NCBI GenBank assembly: GCA_025677835.1
Contig: JAIXMR010000169.1
Coordinates: forward strand, 1 to 31,010
From: Sporodiniella umbellata
Taxonomy: Eukaryota > Mucoromycota > Mucoromycetes > Mucorales > Rhizopodaceae
Reading direction: 5' to 3'
DNA: 31,010 bases
Below the pieces are notes generated by a model. The model was given only the letters and a program-made list of their open reading frames with translations. It searched no databases and was not told the DNA's origin. A program made the translations under genes and the position numbers. Positions 30,236-31,010 of this stretch are shown here, piece by piece. The number at the start of each line of letters is the position of its first letter. Position 1 is the stretch's first letter.

Positions 30236-31010
30236 CTATTGCATTGGGTTTGTATGAATAGGAACAGAAGCAACTTCAAGAGGATAAACAGGACGAACAG
30301 TAGTAAAAAGCTTTTCGTTGATTTCCATATAACCAAGATCATTTATGATAGACATATTGATGTCTTTAAATTCAGATATACTAGAGGAATTCTATTCCAG
30401 TTTTATTCTTTCATCAAAATATTTTCAGAATTGTAAAAAGAAAAACATCTAGATTTGTTTGTTAGTTTGAATAAACCATTATTTCTAATATCGTACTATA
30501 TTTAAAAATAGTAGACACGTTTTAAAACAAAGATAGTGTTTAAGCAATATCTAAAATTGAAACTTATCACATAAAAAAAAAGTGGGGTATTTTTAACACT
30601 AAAATTGCTAGACAAAATTTATCGATTCCAAAAGAACCAAAATAACATACTCTTAAACGTCTCTCTATAACAACATGGCTAAGTGGATATTTTCAAAGGA
30701 TTTTTTTTTTTTTGATAATGTTGAGACTGCAGTTGCGGATTGTTTTTGTTTATGAATTTTGGACTGTTTTGGATGTTCGGATGATCATGTCTTTGATTTA
30801 AAGCAGCCTAACCATTTGGTTTTTTATTGGTTGATGTTAATTATTTTTTGAAGATAAGCGTTTTGCTTTTCGGATCCTATGCTGTTATTACCAGAGCTGT
30901 TTTTTCTAAAGTCATTGCTACCAATATTATTATTTACCTTTTATAATTTCTTTCGTTAGTTTATCCACTGCTGTAGCTGCTGTCATTTTGATAATTGTTG
31001 CTTCAATTAT
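30236..31010 (-). CDS. Possible partial gene running off the right edge
   Basis: Exon-like islands on the minus strand. At the edge, about 30945-31010 encodes MTAATAVDKLTKEIIK and meets a donor AAAAG|GTAAAT. A 60-nt intron ending ATAACAGCATAG could join to SEKQNAYLQKIIN (about 30830-30884), which reaches TAA. Further on, HPNIQNSPKFINKNNPQLQS (about 30720-30790) and a last island 30236-30391 (SISEFKDINMSIINDLGY, then RPVYPLEVASVPIHTN, then TAG) look protein-like and follow acceptor-like TAG sites. No consistent model connects them, so they may be separate, degraded or chance. Confidence 0.22.

Noticed and set aside
1..31010. CRISPR arrays, transposons, tRNA or rRNA genes
   Set aside because: No spaced direct repeats, transposase or reverse-transcriptase motifs, tRNA B-box or rRNA signatures were found by eye on either strand.

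Overview
The window is nuclear DNA of an early-diverging filamentous fungus, most likely Mucoromycota (Mucorales-like). This rests on many short introns (about 40-100 nt, GT/GC...AG), compact genes, AT-rich spacers full of long A/T homopolymers, and gene content: a BTG/Tob protein, a queuine-tRNA transglycosylase partner subunit and a fungal class V myosin. The taxon is inference. No prokaryotic operons, CRISPR arrays, transposase genes, rRNA or tRNA genes were seen.

Layout. (1) 339-2805, +: PH-CRIB-kinase of the Cla4/PAK type. (2) 2952-4283, +: QTRT2-like subunit. (3) 4579-5585, -: SR-type splicing factor with RRM and zinc knuckle, divergent from (4) 5965-6920, +: Zrt3-like ZIP zinc transporter. 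(5) 7441-9825, +: Nim1/Gin4/Cdr2-type kinase. (6) 10077-15578, +: class V myosin (Myo2). (7) 17780-18374, +: BTG/Tob protein. (8) 20169-22625, +: Avl9 homologue. (9) 24065-24631, +: RGS-domain protein, possibly with a small upstream reading frame at 23492-23769. (10) 26396-27922, +: Nvj2/TEX2-type SMP lipid-transfer protein. (11) 28099-28936, -: unrecognised coiled-coil protein. The spacers hold several weak exon-like islands (16433-16763, 18770-18951, 25518-25990, 29742-29877 and the right edge, all on the minus strand). They are listed with low confidence because open stretches of 30-45 codons also arise by chance in AT-rich DNA.

Exon-intron structures of the ten recognised genes and the coiled-coil gene were assembled by hand from splice signals, reading-frame continuity and family alignment from memory. 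The frames join cleanly.

Functionally, many of the products act in polarised growth and membrane traffic: a Rho-GTPase effector kinase, a septin/cell-cycle kinase, the vesicle motor, a late-secretory DENN-type protein, an RGS regulator and an ER contact-site lipid transporter. Whether this clustering means anything is unknown. I found no convincing new multi-gene system. The most noteworthy signals are three clear (one possible fourth) GC-AG introns, a stop-less 60-nt intron, a perfect 36-bp palindrome after a stop codon, and A-rich 3' splice sites.
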